Shown: positions 27,260 through 36,096, counted from the first letter of the stretch. The stretch: 64,000 bases of DNA from Neoroseomonas marina (GCF_012927745.1 NZ_JABBKX010000002.1:597999-661998); one strand, 5' to 3'. Notes: generated by a model not told the origin, from the sequence alone. Program-made: numbers and translations.

Positions 27260-28318
27260 GTGGGGCTGCGCTGGCAGGACTGGCCGGAAGGGCTTGCGTC
27301 GCGGCTGCGCGCGGGTTGCGTGATTCCCGCGCATCCCCTGGCGCTGAATCCCAGGCGCGAGATGGATCCGCGCCGTCAGAAGGCGCTGTCGCGCTACTAC
27401 CTCGAGGCCGGCTCGGGCGGGCTCGCCGTCGGCGTCCACACCACGCAGTTCCAGATCCGCGACCGGGGCCTGTATGAGCCGGTGCTGCGCATCGCCGCGG
27501 AAGCGGCCGCCGAACGCGCCGAAGCCCCGATCCTGGTCGCCGGCGCGATCGGGAAGACCGCGCAGGCGGTGAAGGAAGCGCAGGTCGCGCGGTCGCTCGG
27601 CTATCACGCGGTGCTGCTCTCGCTGGCCGCCTGGAAGGGCGCGTCCGAGGACGAGATCGTCGCGCATTGCGAGGCCGTCGCCGCCGAGATGCCGCTGTTC
27701 GGCTTCTACCTGCAGCCCGCGGTGGGCGGGGTGCGGCTGCCGTCATCCTTCTGGAAGCGCTTCGCTTCCATCCCCAACGTCGTCGCGATCAAGATCGCGC
27801 CCTTCAACCGCTACGCGACGCTCGACGTGCTGCGCGGCGTGCTGGAAGCGGGCGCGCAGGATCGCGTCACGCTCTACACGGGCAATGACGACCACATCGT
27901 CGCCGACCTGCTGACGCCCTTCCGCCTGGCGCATGACGGGCGGTCCGTCACGATGCGCATCGCGGGCGGGCTGCTCGGGCATTGGTCCGTCTGGACGCGC
28001 GCCGCGGTGCAACTGCAGGCACGCTGTGCGGAAGCCGCGCGCGAGAACCGCGTGCCGACCGACCTGCTCGCGCTCGATGCCGCAGTGACCGAGATGAACG
28101 CCGCGGTCTTCGACGTGGCGAACGACTTCCACGGCGTCATCGCCGGCTGCCACGAGGTGCTGCGCCGCCAGGGCCTGTTGGAAGGCACCTGGTGCCTCGA
28201 CGAACACGAGACGCTCTCGCCGGGACAGGCGGAGCTGCTGACCGCCGTCGCGGAACGCTACCCGCTGCTGACGGATGACGGCTTCGTCGCGGCCAATCTC
28301 CATCGCTGGCTTTCGTAA
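27260..28318 (+). CDS. Dihydrodipicolinate synthase family aldolase
   Basis: The 352-residue product is a TIM-barrel class I aldolase of the DHDPS/N-acetylneuraminate lyase superfamily. The Schiff-base lysine is Lys178 in NVVAIKIAP and the assisting tyrosine is Tyr150 in LFGFYLQPA. Members cleave or form keto acids by pyruvate- or related aldol chemistry. It is longer than DapA (about 290) and lies in a catabolic operon, so lysine synthesis is unlikely. GTG 27260 is preceded by AAGGGAGGG. The Gfo/Idh/MocA gene starts 13 bp after its stop. Confidence 0.87.
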   Translation: MGLRWQDWPEGLASRLRAGCVIPAHPLALNPRREMDPRRQKALSRYYLEAGSGGLAVGVHTTQFQIRDRGLYEPVLRIAAEAAAERAEAPILVAGAIGKTAQAVKEAQVARSLGYHAVLLSLAAWKGASEDEIVAHCEAVAAEMPLFGFYLQPAVGGVRLPSSFWKRFASIPNVVAIKIAPFNRYATLDVLRGVLEAGAQDRVTLYTGNDDHIVADLLTPFRLAHDGRSVTMRIAGGLLGHWSVWTRAAVQLQARCAEAARENRVPTDLLALDAAVTEMNAAVFDVANDFHGVIAGCHEVLRRQGLLEGTWCLDEHETLSPGQAELLTAVAERYPLLTDDGFVAANLHRWLS

Positions 28319-28331
28319 GGGACCAAGACAC

Positions 28332-29486
28332 ATGGCGGAACGCCGCATCGGCCTCATCATGAACGGCGTCACCGGCCGGATGGGGATGAACCAGCACCTG
28401 ATCCGTTCCATCGCCGCGATCCGCGCCGATGGCGGCGTGAAGCTCGCGAACGGCGACACCATCATGCCGGACCCGGTGATCGTCGGGCGCAACCGCGCGA
28501 AGCTCGAGGCGCTGGCGAAGGCGCATGGCATCTCGCGCGTGTCCACCGACCTCGACGCCTGCCTCGCGGACCCGAAGGACGAGGTGTTCTTCGACGCCGC
28601 GACGACGCAGATGCGCGCCGGCCTGCTGACCAAGGCGATCAACGCCGGCAAGCACATCTATTGCGAGAAGCCGACCGCCGACACGCTGGCCGATGCGCTC
28701 GCCGTCGCGAAGCTGGCCAAGGAGAAGGGGATCAAGAACGGCGTCGTGCAGGACAAGCTGTTCCTGCCCGGCCTGCGCAAGCTGAAGATGGTGATCGACA
28801 GCGGCTTCCTCGGGCGCATCTGCTCGGTGAAGGGCGAGTTCGGCTACTGGGTCTTCGAAGGCGATTTGCAGCCCGCGCAGCGCCCGTCCTGGAACTACAA
28901 GAAGGCCGAGGGCGGGGGCATCATCCTCGATATGCTCTGCCACTGGCGCTACGTGCTGGACAACCTGTTCGGCAATGTCGAGGCGGTCTCCTGCCTCGGC
29001 GCCGTGCACATCCCCGAACGCATCGGCGAGGACGGCAAGCCCTACAAGGCGGATGCCGATGACGCGGCCTATGCGACCTTCCAGCTGGAAGGCGGGGCCA
29101 TCGCGCACATCAATTCCTCCTGGGTCACGCGCGTGCGCCGCGACGACCTGGTGACCTTCCAGGTCGACGGCACGCATGGGTCTGCCATCTGCGGCCTGCA
29201 CAAATGCTGGACGCAGTCGCGCGTCGCCACGCCGAAGCCGGTGTGGAACCCCGACCAGCCGCAGACGATCGACTTCTTTGCCGGCTGGCAGGAAGTGCCG
29301 ACGACGCAGGACTTCCCCAACGGCTTCCGCGTGCAGTGGGAGGAATTCCTCAAGCACGTGGCGGGCGAGCGTCCCGATTATCCCTGGAACTTGCTGGCGG
29401 GTGCCAAGGGGGTGCAGCTTGCCGAAGCCGGCCTGAAGTCCTGGGCCGAGCGCCGCTGGATCGACCTGCCGAAGCTGGAGGCGTGA
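28332..29486 (+). CDS. Gfo/Idh/MocA family oxidoreductase
   Basis: The 384-residue product is an NAD(P)-dependent dehydrogenase of the glucose-fructose oxidoreductase/inositol dehydrogenase family. The nucleotide loop is unusual: MNGVTGRMGMN resembles the GRMG of dihydrodipicolinate reductase. The family signature CEKPTADT follows at about 111-118 (Lys113), with a later GGGIILDMLCHW containing the conserved Asp and His. Such enzymes oxidise a hydroxyl on sugars, inositols or their glycosides to a ketone. It is in the middle of the operon, followed 5 bp later by DUF993. Confidence 0.88.
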   Translation: MAERRIGLIMNGVTGRMGMNQHLIRSIAAIRADGGVKLANGDTIMPDPVIVGRNRAKLEALAKAHGISRVSTDLDACLADPKDEVFFDAATTQMRAGLLTKAINAGKHIYCEKPTADTLADALAVAKLAKEKGIKNGVVQDKLFLPGLRKLKMVIDSGFLGRICSVKGEFGYWVFEGDLQPAQRPSWNYKKAEGGGIILDMLCHWRYVLDNLFGNVEAVSCLGAVHIPERIGEDGKPYKADADDAAYATFQLEGGAIAHINSSWVTRVRRDDLVTFQVDGTHGSAICGLHKCWTQSRVATPKPVWNPDQPQTIDFFAGWQEVPTTQDFPNGFRVQWEEFLKHVAGERPDYPWNLLAGAKGVQLAEAGLKSWAERRWIDLPKLEA

Positions 29487-29491
29487 ACCGC

Positions 29492-30649
29492 ATGCCCACC
29501 ATCAACCTGCCGAACGGCGCCCGCGTCGAACCCTTCACCACCAGCCCCGCGCGCGACTTCGCGAAGGCGACGCCGCCCTTCCCGCGCGTCGCGCTGGCTG
29601 CCGCGCATGTCGTGGCGGATCCGCTGGCGGAACAGGACCCCTGGCTCGACGTGAAGATCGACTGGGACCGCACCATCGCCTTCCGCAAGCATCTCTGGTC
29701 GCTCGGCCTCGGTGTCGCGGAAGCCATGGACACGGCGCAGCGCGGCATGGGGCTCGACTGGGTGGGCGCGCAGGAACTGATCCGACGGTCGCTCGATGCG
29801 ATGAAGGACCATCCGGGCGCGGTGATGGCCTCCGGCGCCGGCACCGACCACCTGGCCCCCGGGCCGGACGTGACGGTGGACGACGTCATCCGCGCCTATG
29901 AGGAACAGTGCGAAGCCGTCGAGGCGATGGGCGGGCGCATCATCCTCATGGCCTCCCGCGCGCTGGCGAAGGCCGCCAAGTCGCCGGCGGACTACGAGCG
30001 CGTCTATGCCCGCATCCTCTCGCAGGTGAAGCAGCCGGTGATCATCCACTGGCTCGGCGAGATGTTCGACCCGGCGCTGGAAGGCTACTGGGGCAACCAC
30101 GACCACATGGCGGCGATGGACACGGCGCTCGCCGTCATCCACGCCCATGCCGACAAGGTCGACGGCGTGAAGGTCTCGCTGCTGGACGACAAGAAGGAGA
30201 TCTCGATGCGCCGCCGCCTGCCGCGCGGCGTGCGCATGTACACCGGCGACGACTTCAACTACGCCGAGCTGATCGCGGGCGACGCGCAGGGCTATTCCGA
30301 CGCGCTGCTCGGCATCTTCGATCCGATCGCCCCGGCGGTGGGTGGCGCACTCGCCGCGCTGTCGAAGAACGACCTCAGCACCTTCCACGACATCCTGGCG
30401 CCGACGGTCCCGCTGTCGCGCCACATCTTCAAGGCGCCGACCCGCTTCTACAAGACGGGCGTCGTCTTCATGGCCTGGCTGAACGGCCACCAGGACCATT
30501 TCGTCATGGTGGGCGGGCAGCAGTCGACGCGGTCCATCCAGCACTTCTCGGAACTCTTCCGCCTCGCCGACAAGGCCGGGCTGCTGCGCGACCCGGAGAT
30601 GGCGGTGGCGCGGATGCGCGCGCTGCTTGCGCTGCACGGCGTCGCATGA
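29492..30649 (+). CDS. DUF993 family protein (DHDPS-superfamily)
   Basis: The 385-residue product belongs to DUF993, annotated as dihydrodipicolinate synthase-like but uncharacterised as far as I know. Lys227 in VDGVKVSLLD is at the place expected for the Schiff-base lysine; IHWLGEMFDP precedes it. Other features are a His-Asp-His cluster (NHDHM) and a C-terminal helical domain. A GTG at 29483 in frame would overlap the upstream TGA; ATG 29492 is preferred because MPTINLPNG begins the conserved part. Next to another DHDPS-like gene it suggests a two-aldolase or aldolase-plus-dehydratase pathway. Its stop overlaps the SRPBCC start. Confidence 0.87.
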   Translation: MPTINLPNGARVEPFTTSPARDFAKATPPFPRVALAAAHVVADPLAEQDPWLDVKIDWDRTIAFRKHLWSLGLGVAEAMDTAQRGMGLDWVGAQELIRRSLDAMKDHPGAVMASGAGTDHLAPGPDVTVDDVIRAYEEQCEAVEAMGGRIILMASRALAKAAKSPADYERVYARILSQVKQPVIIHWLGEMFDPALEGYWGNHDHMAAMDTALAVIHAHADKVDGVKVSLLDDKKEISMRRRLPRGVRMYTGDDFNYAELIAGDAQGYSDALLGIFDPIAPAVGGALAALSKNDLSTFHDILAPTVPLSRHIFKAPTRFYKTGVVFMAWLNGHQDHFVMVGGQQSTRSIQHFSELFRLADKAGLLRDPEMAVARMRALLALHGVA

Positions 30650-31101
30650 CGCCGCTCGTCGCCCGCGCATCCATGATGATCGCGGCGCAGCCGGAGCGCA
30701 TCTTCGACGCCTTCGTCGAGCCGGAAGCCCTCCGTGCCTTCTGGCTCGCCGAGGCCAGCGCGCCGCTGCGTCTCGGCCAGCCGGCCCATTGGACGTTCCT
30801 GGTCCCGGGCGCGGCGGCGGAGGCGACGGCCACCACGCTCGACCGCCCGCATCGTCTGGCCTGGGACTGGTCCGACGGCACGAAGGTCGAGATCACGATC
30901 GAACCCGAAGGCGGGGAGACGGCGGTTTCCGTCGCCTGTTCCGGCTTCGACGGATCCGCGGAGACCCAGGTCGCCACGGCGCTCGCGACGACGGAGGGCT
31001 TCTCCATCGTGCTGTCCGACCTGAAGACATGGCTTGAAAGCGGCCGCTCGGCCGGGCTGACGGCCGCCAAGGCGCGGCTCATCATCGCACGGGGTTGCTG
31101 A
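30646..31101 (+). CDS. SRPBCC (AHSA1/START-like) domain protein
   Basis: The 151-residue product has a helix-grip fold signature: AQPERIFDAFVEPEALRAFW near the start, then alternating strands and a C-terminal helix (LKTWLESG). Such proteins bind hydrophobic or aromatic ligands or act as chaperone-like partners; their role in catabolic operons is unclear. ATG 30646 overlaps the DUF993 stop (ATGA), so expression is coupled. Confidence 0.8.
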   Translation: MTPLVARASMMIAAQPERIFDAFVEPEALRAFWLAEASAPLRLGQPAHWTFLVPGAAAEATATTLDRPHRLAWDWSDGTKVEITIEPEGGETAVSVACSGFDGSAETQVATALATTEGFSIVLSDLKTWLESGRSAGLTAAKARLIIARGC

Positions 31102-31108
31102 GCACAGT

Positions 31109-31915
31109 ATGACGACCGAACTCTCCCTCAACACCATCACCACGAAGGCGTGGACCCTCGGGCAGTGCATCGAGGCCTGCGCCCGTCACGGCATCCCCGG
31201 CATCTCGCCCTGGCGCGACGTGCTGCAGGCGATGGGCGTCCAGGCCGCGGCGAAGCACATCCGCGATGCGGGCCTCAAGGTCACCGGCCTGTGCCGCGGC
31301 GGCATGTTCCCCGCGGCGGACGCCGCCGGCCGCGCCGCCGCGATCGAGGACAACCGTCGTGCCATCGCCGAGGCCCATGCCATCGGCGCCGCCTGCCTGG
31401 TGGTGCTCGGCGGCGGCCTGCCGAAAGGATCGAAGGACCTGCCCGGCGCGCGGGAGATGATGCGCGAGGGCCTGCACGCCATCCTGCCCGATGCGCGCGC
31501 CGCCGGCGTGACGCTCGCGCTCGAGCCGCTGCATCCGATGACCTGCGCGGACCGCTCGGTGCTCTCGACGCTCGGCCAGGCGTTGGATCTCTGCGAGGAA
31601 CTCGGTGCGGGCACCGGCGTCGCCGTCGATGTCTATCATGTCTGGTGGGACCCGGACCTCGCGCGGCAGATGGCGCGTGCCAAGGGGCGCATCGCCGGCT
31701 TCCATGTGTGCGACTGGAAGGTGCCGACGACGGACCTCGTCTTTGACCGTGGCCTGCCCGGCGAAGGCGTGATCGACATCCCCGCGATCCGCGCCATGGC
31801 CGAGGCGTCCGGCTGGACAGGCGGCGTCGAGGTCGAGATCCTGTCCAATCACTGGTGGGCCCAGGACCCCGAGACGGTGATCCGGGAGGTCAAGGCCCGC
31901 CGCGCCTATTGCTGA
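31109..31915 (+). CDS. Sugar phosphate isomerase/epimerase family protein
   Basis: The 268-residue product is a xylose-isomerase-like TIM barrel. Metal-binding residues are apparent: Glu in LALEPLHP, Asp and His in AVDVYHVWWD, His in GFHVCDW, and Glu in GVEVEILS. Members are isomerases, 3-dehydratases or inosose dehydratases, mostly metal-dependent. In this operon it would act after the Gfo/Idh/MocA oxidoreductase, as IolE-like enzymes follow inositol dehydrogenase. It starts 8 bp after the SRPBCC gene. Substrate unknown. Confidence 0.87.
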   Translation: MTTELSLNTITTKAWTLGQCIEACARHGIPGISPWRDVLQAMGVQAAAKHIRDAGLKVTGLCRGGMFPAADAAGRAAAIEDNRRAIAEAHAIGAACLVVLGGGLPKGSKDLPGAREMMREGLHAILPDARAAGVTLALEPLHPMTCADRSVLSTLGQALDLCEELGAGTGVAVDVYHVWWDPDLARQMARAKGRIAGFHVCDWKVPTTDLVFDRGLPGEGVIDIPAIRAMAEASGWTGGVEVEILSNHWWAQDPETVIREVKARRAYC

Positions 31916-31943
31916 ACAACAACCAAGACCGGGACAACGTTCG

Positions 31944-32915
31944 ATGAAGACGACACGACGCGCGGCGATCGCCGCGACGCTGCTCGCGCCTGCGCTCGCC
32001 CGTGCCCAGGGGGCCTGGCAGCCCACGCGCCCCATCCGCTTCGTCGTGCCCTTCCCCGCGGGCGGCGCGACCGACGTGGTGGCGCGCGTGCTCGGCGAAC
32101 GCCTGCAGGAGACGTTGGGCCAGCCCGTGGTGGTCGAGAACCGGACCGGCGCCGGCGGCAACATCGGCGTCGAGAACGTCGTCCGCAGCGCGCCCGACGG
32201 CACGACGCTGCTGATGGGCACGACCGGGACGCTCACGGTCAATCCGCATCTCTACAGCAGTCTCGGCTTCGATCCGCTGCGCGACCTCACGCCGGTCTCC
32301 ATGGCCTTCACGACGGACCACGTGCTGATCGTGAACCCGAACGTGCAGGCGCAGACGGCGCAGGAGTTCCTCGCGCTGGTACGCCAGCAACCCGGCCGGC
32401 TGTCCTACGGCTCGGCCGGATCCGGGTCGTCCACGCATACGGTGCCGGAGCTGTTCAAGCTCGCGGCCCGCGTCGACATCGCCCACGTCCCGTATCGCGG
32501 CAGTGCGCCGGCGCTGAACGACGTGGTCGCGGGCAACGTGCAGGTGATGCTGGACCAGATCCCCTCCGCGATCGGGCAGATCCAGGGCGGGCGCGTGCGG
32601 GCGCTGGCGGTCACCGGCGCGCGGCGCTCCCCGCTGCTGCCCAACGTGCCGACGGTGGCGGAGATCGGCCTGCCCGACGCGCAGGCGACGTCCTGGGGCG
32701 CGGTAATGGCGCCGGGCGGCTCACCCGCGCCGATCGTCGCGCGCTTCAACGCCGCGATCCGCGAGGCGCTGGCCCAGCAGGCGGTGAAGGACCGGCTCGC
32801 CGCGGCCGGGGCGGAGGCGGTGTCCTCGACGCCGGAGGAACTCGCGACCTATCTGCGGGCGGAATCGGAGAAGTGGGCGCGGGTGGTGCGCGAGGCGCGG
32901 ATCACGGTGAACTGA
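31944..32915 (+). CDS. TTT/Bug-family periplasmic binding protein (cluster-linked)
   Basis: The 323-residue product has a short signal with paired arginines (TTRRAAIAATLLAPALARAQ) and family motifs PFPAGGATDVV and VVENRTGAGG. It is a Bug receptor for a carboxylate or similar solute, and ends the catabolic operon, 28 bp after the isomerase gene. That position makes it the best candidate for substrate capture of the pathway. No TctAB genes are adjacent, so the permease must lie elsewhere. Confidence 0.92.
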   Translation: MKTTRRAAIAATLLAPALARAQGAWQPTRPIRFVVPFPAGGATDVVARVLGERLQETLGQPVVVENRTGAGGNIGVENVVRSAPDGTTLLMGTTGTLTVNPHLYSSLGFDPLRDLTPVSMAFTTDHVLIVNPNVQAQTAQEFLALVRQQPGRLSYGSAGSGSSTHTVPELFKLAARVDIAHVPYRGSAPALNDVVAGNVQVMLDQIPSAIGQIQGGRVRALAVTGARRSPLLPNVPTVAEIGLPDAQATSWGAVMAPGGSPAPIVARFNAAIREALAQQAVKDRLAAAGAEAVSSTPEELATYLRAESEKWARVVREARITVN

Positions 32916-32918
32916 GGG

Positions 32919-33050
32919 CGGGGGGAGAAGGGAACTTCTCCCCCCGGAACCCCCCTCAACCTTCTTTGGGACATGGGAACTGACCGCCGAAGTCAGTCTC
33001 CAGAATACAAAGAAGGTTGGGGGGCACGGGGGGAAGTTCCCTTCCCCCCG
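32919..33050. repeat. Large imperfect palindromic intergenic element
   Basis: Left arm 32919-32968 and right arm 33008-33050 are near-perfect reverse complements: both contain CAACCTTCTTTG or its complement, plus runs of six C or G and GGGAACTT. The centre is a 39-base loop. The element lies between the convergent TTT gene and AEC carrier gene, and would fold into one long hairpin, likely a bidirectional terminator. The left half recurs with few changes at 51016-51076. Confidence 0.7.
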
Positions 33051-33051
33051 C

Positions 33052-33972
33052 CTACGGCGCCACCAGCATCACCCACAGCGGCAAGGTCACGATCGACGCG
33101 ATGTGCTCCGTCGTCGTGATCGCCGCCATCAGCGGCGCATCCCCGCCCAGTGCGCGCGCCATGACGTAGGACGTCGCCGCCGTCGGCAGCGCCATGAAGA
33201 TCACCGCGACCGCGGTCGCGAGCGGCGGCACGCCGAACAGCGTGCACAGCGCCCAGGTGACGAGCGGCATCACCGTCAGCTTCAGCACGCCCGTCGCCGC
33301 CTGCACGCCCACGCGGTCGGAGAAGGAGTCGACCGACAGCGCCGCGCCGACGCACAGCAGGCCCAGCGCCACCGATGCGCGCCCCAGCGTCTGCACCGTC
33401 GGCGCGATGCCCGGCGGCAGGCCGCCCAGCGCCGCGACGCCGAAGCCGATCGCCACCGCCAGCAGCAGCGGGTTCAGCAGCAATTGCCGCGCGATCATCG
33501 CCGGGCGCGGCGGCCCGCGCTGCCCGTCCAGCGCGAAGGCGAGCGTCGTCACCACCTGCACGAAAGGCACGATGATCCCCGTCGCGACCGCGCCGAAGCC
33601 GGTGCCCGGCGCGCCGAACAGCGCGCCGACGATGGCGAAGCCCATCAGGTTGTTGAAGCGGATGCCGCCCTGCAGCACCGAGGTCATCGCCGGATGCGCC
33701 AGCCCGAGCGCGCGCGCCAGGAGCACGGAAATCCCCGTGCCCAGCGCCAGCGCCGTCCAGATCGCCGCCGCGATGCGCCCCAGCGGCAGATCCGCCAAGT
33801 TCAGCGGCGCGAGCGCCGCGACGATGAGGGAGGGCAGCAGCACCCAGTAGATCAGCCGCTCCATGCCCGCCCAGACGGCGTCGTCCTTCAGCAGGCGACG
33901 CTTGAGCAGCGCACCCAGCGCGAGCAGCGCAAAGGCCGGAACGAAGGCGTCGAACCAGGCGCTCACGCGCAC
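33052..33972 (-). CDS. AEC family transporter
   Basis: The 306-residue product is an integral membrane protein with about ten hydrophobic helices, spread evenly from residue 8 to the C-terminus, and the auxin-efflux-carrier fold. Conserved segments include RFNNLMGFAIVGALFG and MALPTAATSYVMARALGG. Bacterial members move malate, malonate or other small organic anions. Start is GTG 33972. It is convergent with the TTT binding gene. With that carboxylate-binding protein and the nearby TTT receptor it hints at organic-acid traffic, but no direct link is shown. Confidence 0.9.
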   Translation of the reverse strand: MRVSAWFDAFVPAFALLALGALLKRRLLKDDAVWAGMERLIYWVLLPSLIVAALAPLNLADLPLGRIAAAIWTALALGTGISVLLARALGLAHPAMTSVLQGGIRFNNLMGFAIVGALFGAPGTGFGAVATGIIVPFVQVVTTLAFALDGQRGPPRPAMIARQLLLNPLLLAVAIGFGVAALGGLPPGIAPTVQTLGRASVALGLLCVGAALSVDSFSDRVGVQAATGVLKLTVMPLVTWALCTLFGVPPLATAVAVIFMALPTAATSYVMARALGGDAPLMAAITTTEHIASIVTLPLWVMLVAP

Positions 33973-34028
33973 CCCGCAGAATGGATCACGGCCCCGGTCT
34001 TAGCGCGCCACGGCGCGCTGCCAAGCCA

Positions 34029-34526
34029 TCAGGTCCTGCGCGCCGCGCCGGGGTAGGTCGCGATGGAAGCAAGGCAGGCTGCTTCCGTGACCGCGGCCCC
34101 CCCCTGCGCACGGGCCGCGGCATGCGCGACGACCATGGCGCCGCGCTCCGGATAGAGCACGACATCGAGCCGGCAATCGGCGCCCTCGTACAGCCAGATC
34201 TCGGCCTCGCCCTCCGGCCGCCGGAGCGAAGGCTCGCCGAGCATGCGGCGCATGTCCTCCGCGCGGGCGCCGAGCAGCGCGGCCGCCGCCGCGGGTGCGC
34301 CCGCGCCGCGCAGCCGCGGGGCGGCGTGCTGAGTCACCGGCAGGTTGGGGACGACGGGCGGCGGGGGCGCCGCGGCGGGGGAAGGCGCGGACGGGGGCAC
34401 GGCCGCGATGCTGGCGCGCGCCGTCGAAAAGGCCTGGTGCATCGCCGCAACGGCTTCCTCGTCCGGCCCTTCGGCGCAGGCGAGAACGAGGAAGGGCAGG
34501 AGCAGTGCGGCGCGCGCTGCAACCAT
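34029..34526 (-). CDS. Putative lipoprotein, small secreted
   Basis: The 165-residue product starts with a lipoprotein-like signal (ALLLPFLVLACAEG; a lipobox LVLAC places the lipid on that Cys near residue 17). A Pro/Ala-rich linker (about residues 42-62) leads to a small domain with LLGARAEDMRRMLGEP and a Cys pair (ADCRLD and EAACLA). The domain resembles the SmpA/OmlA style of short outer-membrane proteins, but I am not sure. It is downstream of the bactofilin gene by 39 bp and probably cotranscribed. Confidence 0.65.
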   Translation of the reverse strand: MVAARAALLLPFLVLACAEGPDEEAVAAMHQAFSTARASIAAVPPSAPSPAAAPPPPVVPNLPVTQHAAPRLRGAGAPAAAAALLGARAEDMRRMLGEPSLRRPEGEAEIWLYEGADCRLDVVLYPERGAMVVAHAAARAQGGAAVTEAACLASIATYPGAARRT

Positions 34527-34565
34527 CGGGCAAGCCGCCCCGGCGTTGGACCGGGGCGCCGGACA

Positions 34566-35225
34566 TCAGGCGTCGGCCGGTTCCGTGCTGCGCGCCGGCG
34601 CCATGCGCGGCGTGCTGGCGGACGCCGCCGGCGTGTCGGAGATCATCTCCATCTTGCCGGAGAGCTGGCCGCCATCCTCGACCGACAGGCGGCGCGAGCG
34701 CGCCGTGCCGATGACCCGGCCGGTGGCGCGGATCGTCAGGCTGCCGGTGGCGTTCAGCACGCCGTCGAAGGTGCCGGCGATCTCGGCGTCCTCGACCTGG
34801 GCTTCGCCCTTGAAGACGCCGGAATGGCCGATGACGAGCTCATTCGCCTGCAGCAGCTGGCTTTCCATCGTGCCTTCGATGACGAGCCGCTCGGCCTCGC
34901 TCACCGTGCCCTGCAGGCTGATGCCCTTGCCCACCACGAGGGTGCGGCGCTCGGCGGCCTCGACGCGGCCGGTCGGACGGCTCGGGCCCGTGGGCGCGGT
35001 CGGCGCGTTGGCCTGGGCGCTCGGCACGCGGGCGACCCCGGCCGAGGCAGGCGGGGAATTCGGCTTCGGCGCGGCCGGGCCGGTGGAGGCCGGCAGCGTC
35101 ACGCCCGAAGGGCGGAAGGGCGGCACGGCCAGGTCCGGATCGCGGGCCGGGACGACGGTGGCCGGCGTGGCCTCGGCCCCGGTGGCGGCGGCACCCGGTT
35201 CATCCTTGCGGCGGAAGAGCGACAT
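34566..35225 (-). CDS. Bactofilin (polymer-forming cytoskeletal protein)
   Basis: The 219-residue product has the bactofilin core as a right-handed beta-helix from about residue 90 to 190, with repeating strand-turns such as LVVGKGISLQGTVS, LVIEGTMES and AEIAGTFDGVLNATGSLTIRA. The flanks are Pro/Ala/Thr-rich and disordered, as is usual. Bactofilins polymerise without nucleotide and help position peptidoglycan enzymes or shape cells. ATG 35225 (MSLFRRKDE) is preferred to the ATG at 35258. The M23 peptidase gene often found next to bactofilin is absent here. Confidence 0.92.
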   Translation of the reverse strand: MSLFRRKDEPGAAATGAEATPATVVPARDPDLAVPPFRPSGVTLPASTGPAAPKPNSPPASAGVARVPSAQANAPTAPTGPSRPTGRVEAAERRTLVVGKGISLQGTVSEAERLVIEGTMESQLLQANELVIGHSGVFKGEAQVEDAEIAGTFDGVLNATGSLTIRATGRVIGTARSRRLSVEDGGQLSGKMEMISDTPAASASTPRMAPARSTEPADA

Positions 35226-35332
35226 GGTGGAGCCCCCTTTGGCGTCGTCGGGTTGCATGACGCCTCGGGGCTAGCATGTGGACTCGGCCGGCCACAACGC
35301 CGCGCCCGGGCTTATCCCCAGGATTTACGCGA

Positions 35333-35989
35333 TCACGATGATGTGGACCGCTGCAGGAGGTGCACGGCGGCAGCGGTGCCGATCACAGGCACCAGGAGGT
35401 TGAGAAACGGCACCAGTGCCATGCCGGCCAGAATCAGCCCCAGTCCCCAGCCGGACCAGCGGCGCGACCGCCAAGTGGCCTGCGCCATGCGCGTGTCCAT
35501 GCGCAGCATGGCCGTCTGCACCACCATTCCCGCGCCGAGCGCATAGGCCGAGATCATCAGGGCGATCGCGAAACCCAGCCCCGGAATGAAGAACAGCGGC
35601 AGCAGGACGACCTGCAGGAACAGCAGCTTCAGCCCGAATCCGAGCCCGTAGGCGACCTGTGCCGCGATCGAGGCGCCCTTCGCCGGCGGCAGCCCGGGAT
35701 AATGCCGCCGTTCGACCGCCGTCGCGACGGGTTCGACGAGCTGCGCGGCGATCGCCGCGGCCACCGGCAGGAACAGCCACCAGGCCAGCACCAGGCCCGC
35801 GATGCCGCCGCCGATCTCGGCCAGCCAGGCGAGCCAGCCCTGGCCGCCCGCGGCCCAGGCGGCGGCGGCGACGGCCCCCCAGGTCAGCAGGCCGAGAGCG
35901 ATGGCGGCGCCGAGCACGCCGAGGATGAGGGGCCGGCGGAAGGCCGGATCGCCGATCTGGCCGAAGGCCAGCAGAACCGCAGCAATCAT
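35333..35989 (-). CDS. EI24/CysZ-like membrane protein
   Basis: The 218-residue product has about six hydrophobic helices. Two paired segments (about 20-45 and 60-85) and two long ones near 115-145 and 180-205 form an EI24/CysZ-type layout. CysZ is a sulfate channel; other EI24 family proteins have unclear roles. Key markers are RRPLILGVLGA and LQVVLLPLFFIPGLG. It is divergent from the third TTT binding gene. Function is not certain. Confidence 0.85.
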   Translation of the reverse strand: MIAAVLLAFGQIGDPAFRRPLILGVLGAAIALGLLTWGAVAAAAWAAGGQGWLAWLAEIGGGIAGLVLAWWLFLPVAAAIAAQLVEPVATAVERRHYPGLPPAKGASIAAQVAYGLGFGLKLLFLQVVLLPLFFIPGLGFAIALMISAYALGAGMVVQTAMLRMDTRMAQATWRSRRWSGWGLGLILAGMALVPFLNLLVPVIGTAAAVHLLQRSTSS

Positions 35990-36096
35990 CGGACCGCTTT
36001 AGCAGGCCGATCATGCCGGGACAGGTCCCGCTTTCGAGAGGCGAGAAGGCCTCGACCCTTGGCGCGGCACGACCCCGGGCGCACATTCCGCCCGCC

